Assembly: GCA_030740765.1 (NCBI GenBank)
Contig: JASLWR010000025.1
Span: 1-43,449, forward strand
DNA from: Thermoplasmatota archaeon
GTDB lineage: Archaea > Thermoplasmatota > Penumbrarchaeia > JASLWR01
Reading direction: 5' to 3'
Length of the DNA stretch: 43,449 nucleotides
Shown one piece after another: positions 42,946-43,449 of this stretch (position 1 is the first letter of the stretch; each line of letters starts with the position of its first letter). A model generated the notes under the pieces. It was given only the letters and a program-made list of their open reading frames with translations. It did not search any database and was not told the DNA's origin. The position numbers and the translations under genes were made by a program.

Positions 42946-43449
42946 ATGAAACATAGGACGAATCAACTTTTTCAGCAAAAGGAATCAATGAGAGACCTCA
43001 TTATTATTGTCATCATTGCAATCATCGGCTTTGCCATGGAAATGATATGGGATTTTGTACCCCCTTTATTGGATTCTGTTCGAAATAATGATTCGTTGCA
43101 TCTGACAGAGGTTCTGTTGGTCTTTTTCATACTCCTCTGTGGTTTCGGTATATTCTATTTTCGTAGATACCGTTGTGAAAGGCGGAATGCAGAAAGATAC
43201 CGTAATACATATAACATGATGAAAGACGGGATGTGTTTGTCCTTTATTATTAATGATGGACCCAATAATCACAAGGATTTCAGGTTCTTCGAAATGAACC
43301 CTGCCTGCGAGAGAATGCTCGGTCTCCATCGTGACGAAGTTTTGGGCCGCAAGATATCAGATATTTCAGGATCGTTTCGACCAATATATACCCAGGCATA
43401 TGAGAAAGTTGCATCCTCAGGTAATCCCTTTTCTTTTCATACGTATGAT
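42946..43449 (+). CDS. Membrane PAS-domain sensor, probable histidine kinase (partial, truncated by the window end)
   Basis: The frame is open from ATG 42946 to the window end (168 codons), without a stop. Two membrane helices (about residues 17-33, DLIIIVIIAIIGFAMEM, and about 55-72, EVLLVFFILLCGFGIFYF) flank a short loop. A PAS domain starts near residue 85 (YNMMKDGMCLSFII ... FRFFEMNPACERMLGLHRDEVLGRKISDI). The order TM-TM-PAS is typical of sensor histidine kinases, but the kinase part is outside the window, so a diguanylate-type or other output cannot be excluded. GGGGTGA lies five bases before the ATG. Confidence 0.82.
   Translation, partial: MKHRTNQLFQQKESMRDLIIIVIIAIIGFAMEMIWDFVPPLLDSVRNNDSLHLTEVLLVFFILLCGFGIFYFRRYRCERRNAERYRNTYNMMKDGMCLSFIINDGPNNHKDFRFFEMNPACERMLGLHRDEVLGRKISDISGSFRPIYTQAYEKVASSGNPFSFHTYD

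Overview
The window looks like chromosomal DNA of an archaeon. It opens inside a 16S rRNA gene on the minus strand whose sequence is clearly archaeal, including an exact match to the classical archaeal 915 site. Genes typically have a TATA box 20-30 bp before a start codon, or Shine-Dalgarno sequences of the GGTGA/AGGAGG type. HerA-NurA, large anchored surface proteins, an OPT transporter and an archaeal coiled-coil protein fit an uncultured Thermoplasmatota-like euryarchaeote with a peptide- or protein-based lifestyle. That lineage assignment is inference; the rRNA should be placed in a tree.

Layout. 1-977: 5' two-thirds of 16S rRNA (minus), then its leader. 1408-5976: giant secreted transglutaminase-like protein with Ig-like repeats, one membrane anchor and a cytosolic zinc ribbon. 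5984-10230 (minus): unknown protein, coiled-coil protein, and a zinc-ribbon/TPR/treble-clef/coiled-coil/SHOCT-like protein. 10451-14326 (plus): anchored beta-rich protein, OPT transporter, stand-alone PqqD-like protein, SAM hydrolase. 14385-23799 (minus): two-gene unit of a second transglutaminase-like giant and a 1615-aa anchored protein. 23890-26605 (minus): nurA-herA. 26856-27251: free-standing C-terminal domain of an Orn/Lys/Arg decarboxylase beside a 16-bp inverted repeat. 27381-32448 (minus): C25-like peptidase, ADP-ribosylglycohydrolase, and a fused double thymidine kinase whose first copy has lost its active site. 32540-34280 (minus): FHA/zinc-ribbon protein and a lipoprotein. 34622-38762: a BlaI-type repressor with a membrane metallopeptidase (plus), facing a DUF2318/ABC ATPase/FtsX-type permease operon (minus). 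38909-41215 (minus): DUF1624 acyltransferase-like membrane protein, an aconitase-X/HgdB-like chimera and an atypical kinase-like protein. 41620-end (plus): Lrp/AsnC regulator overlapping a CheY-like receiver, then the start of a membrane PAS sensor cut by the window end.

The strongest candidate for an undescribed system is at 34.6-38.8 kb. The dyad TTTACA-N5-TGTAAA followed by CA and the ATG occurs at the BlaI-type gene and again at the first gene (permease) of the DUF2318/ABC/FtsX operon. I saw no other copy in the window. This suggests that the BlaI/M56-peptidase pair regulates itself and a probable metal (iron-type) uptake complex. Three ~90-bp tandem repeats, each a terminator-like hairpin, lie between the two units at the 3' end of the transport operon.

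Other notable items are the AcnX-HgdB chimera, the double thymidine kinase with a dead first half, and the paralogous pair of transglutaminase-like giants that keep cytosolic zinc ribbons.
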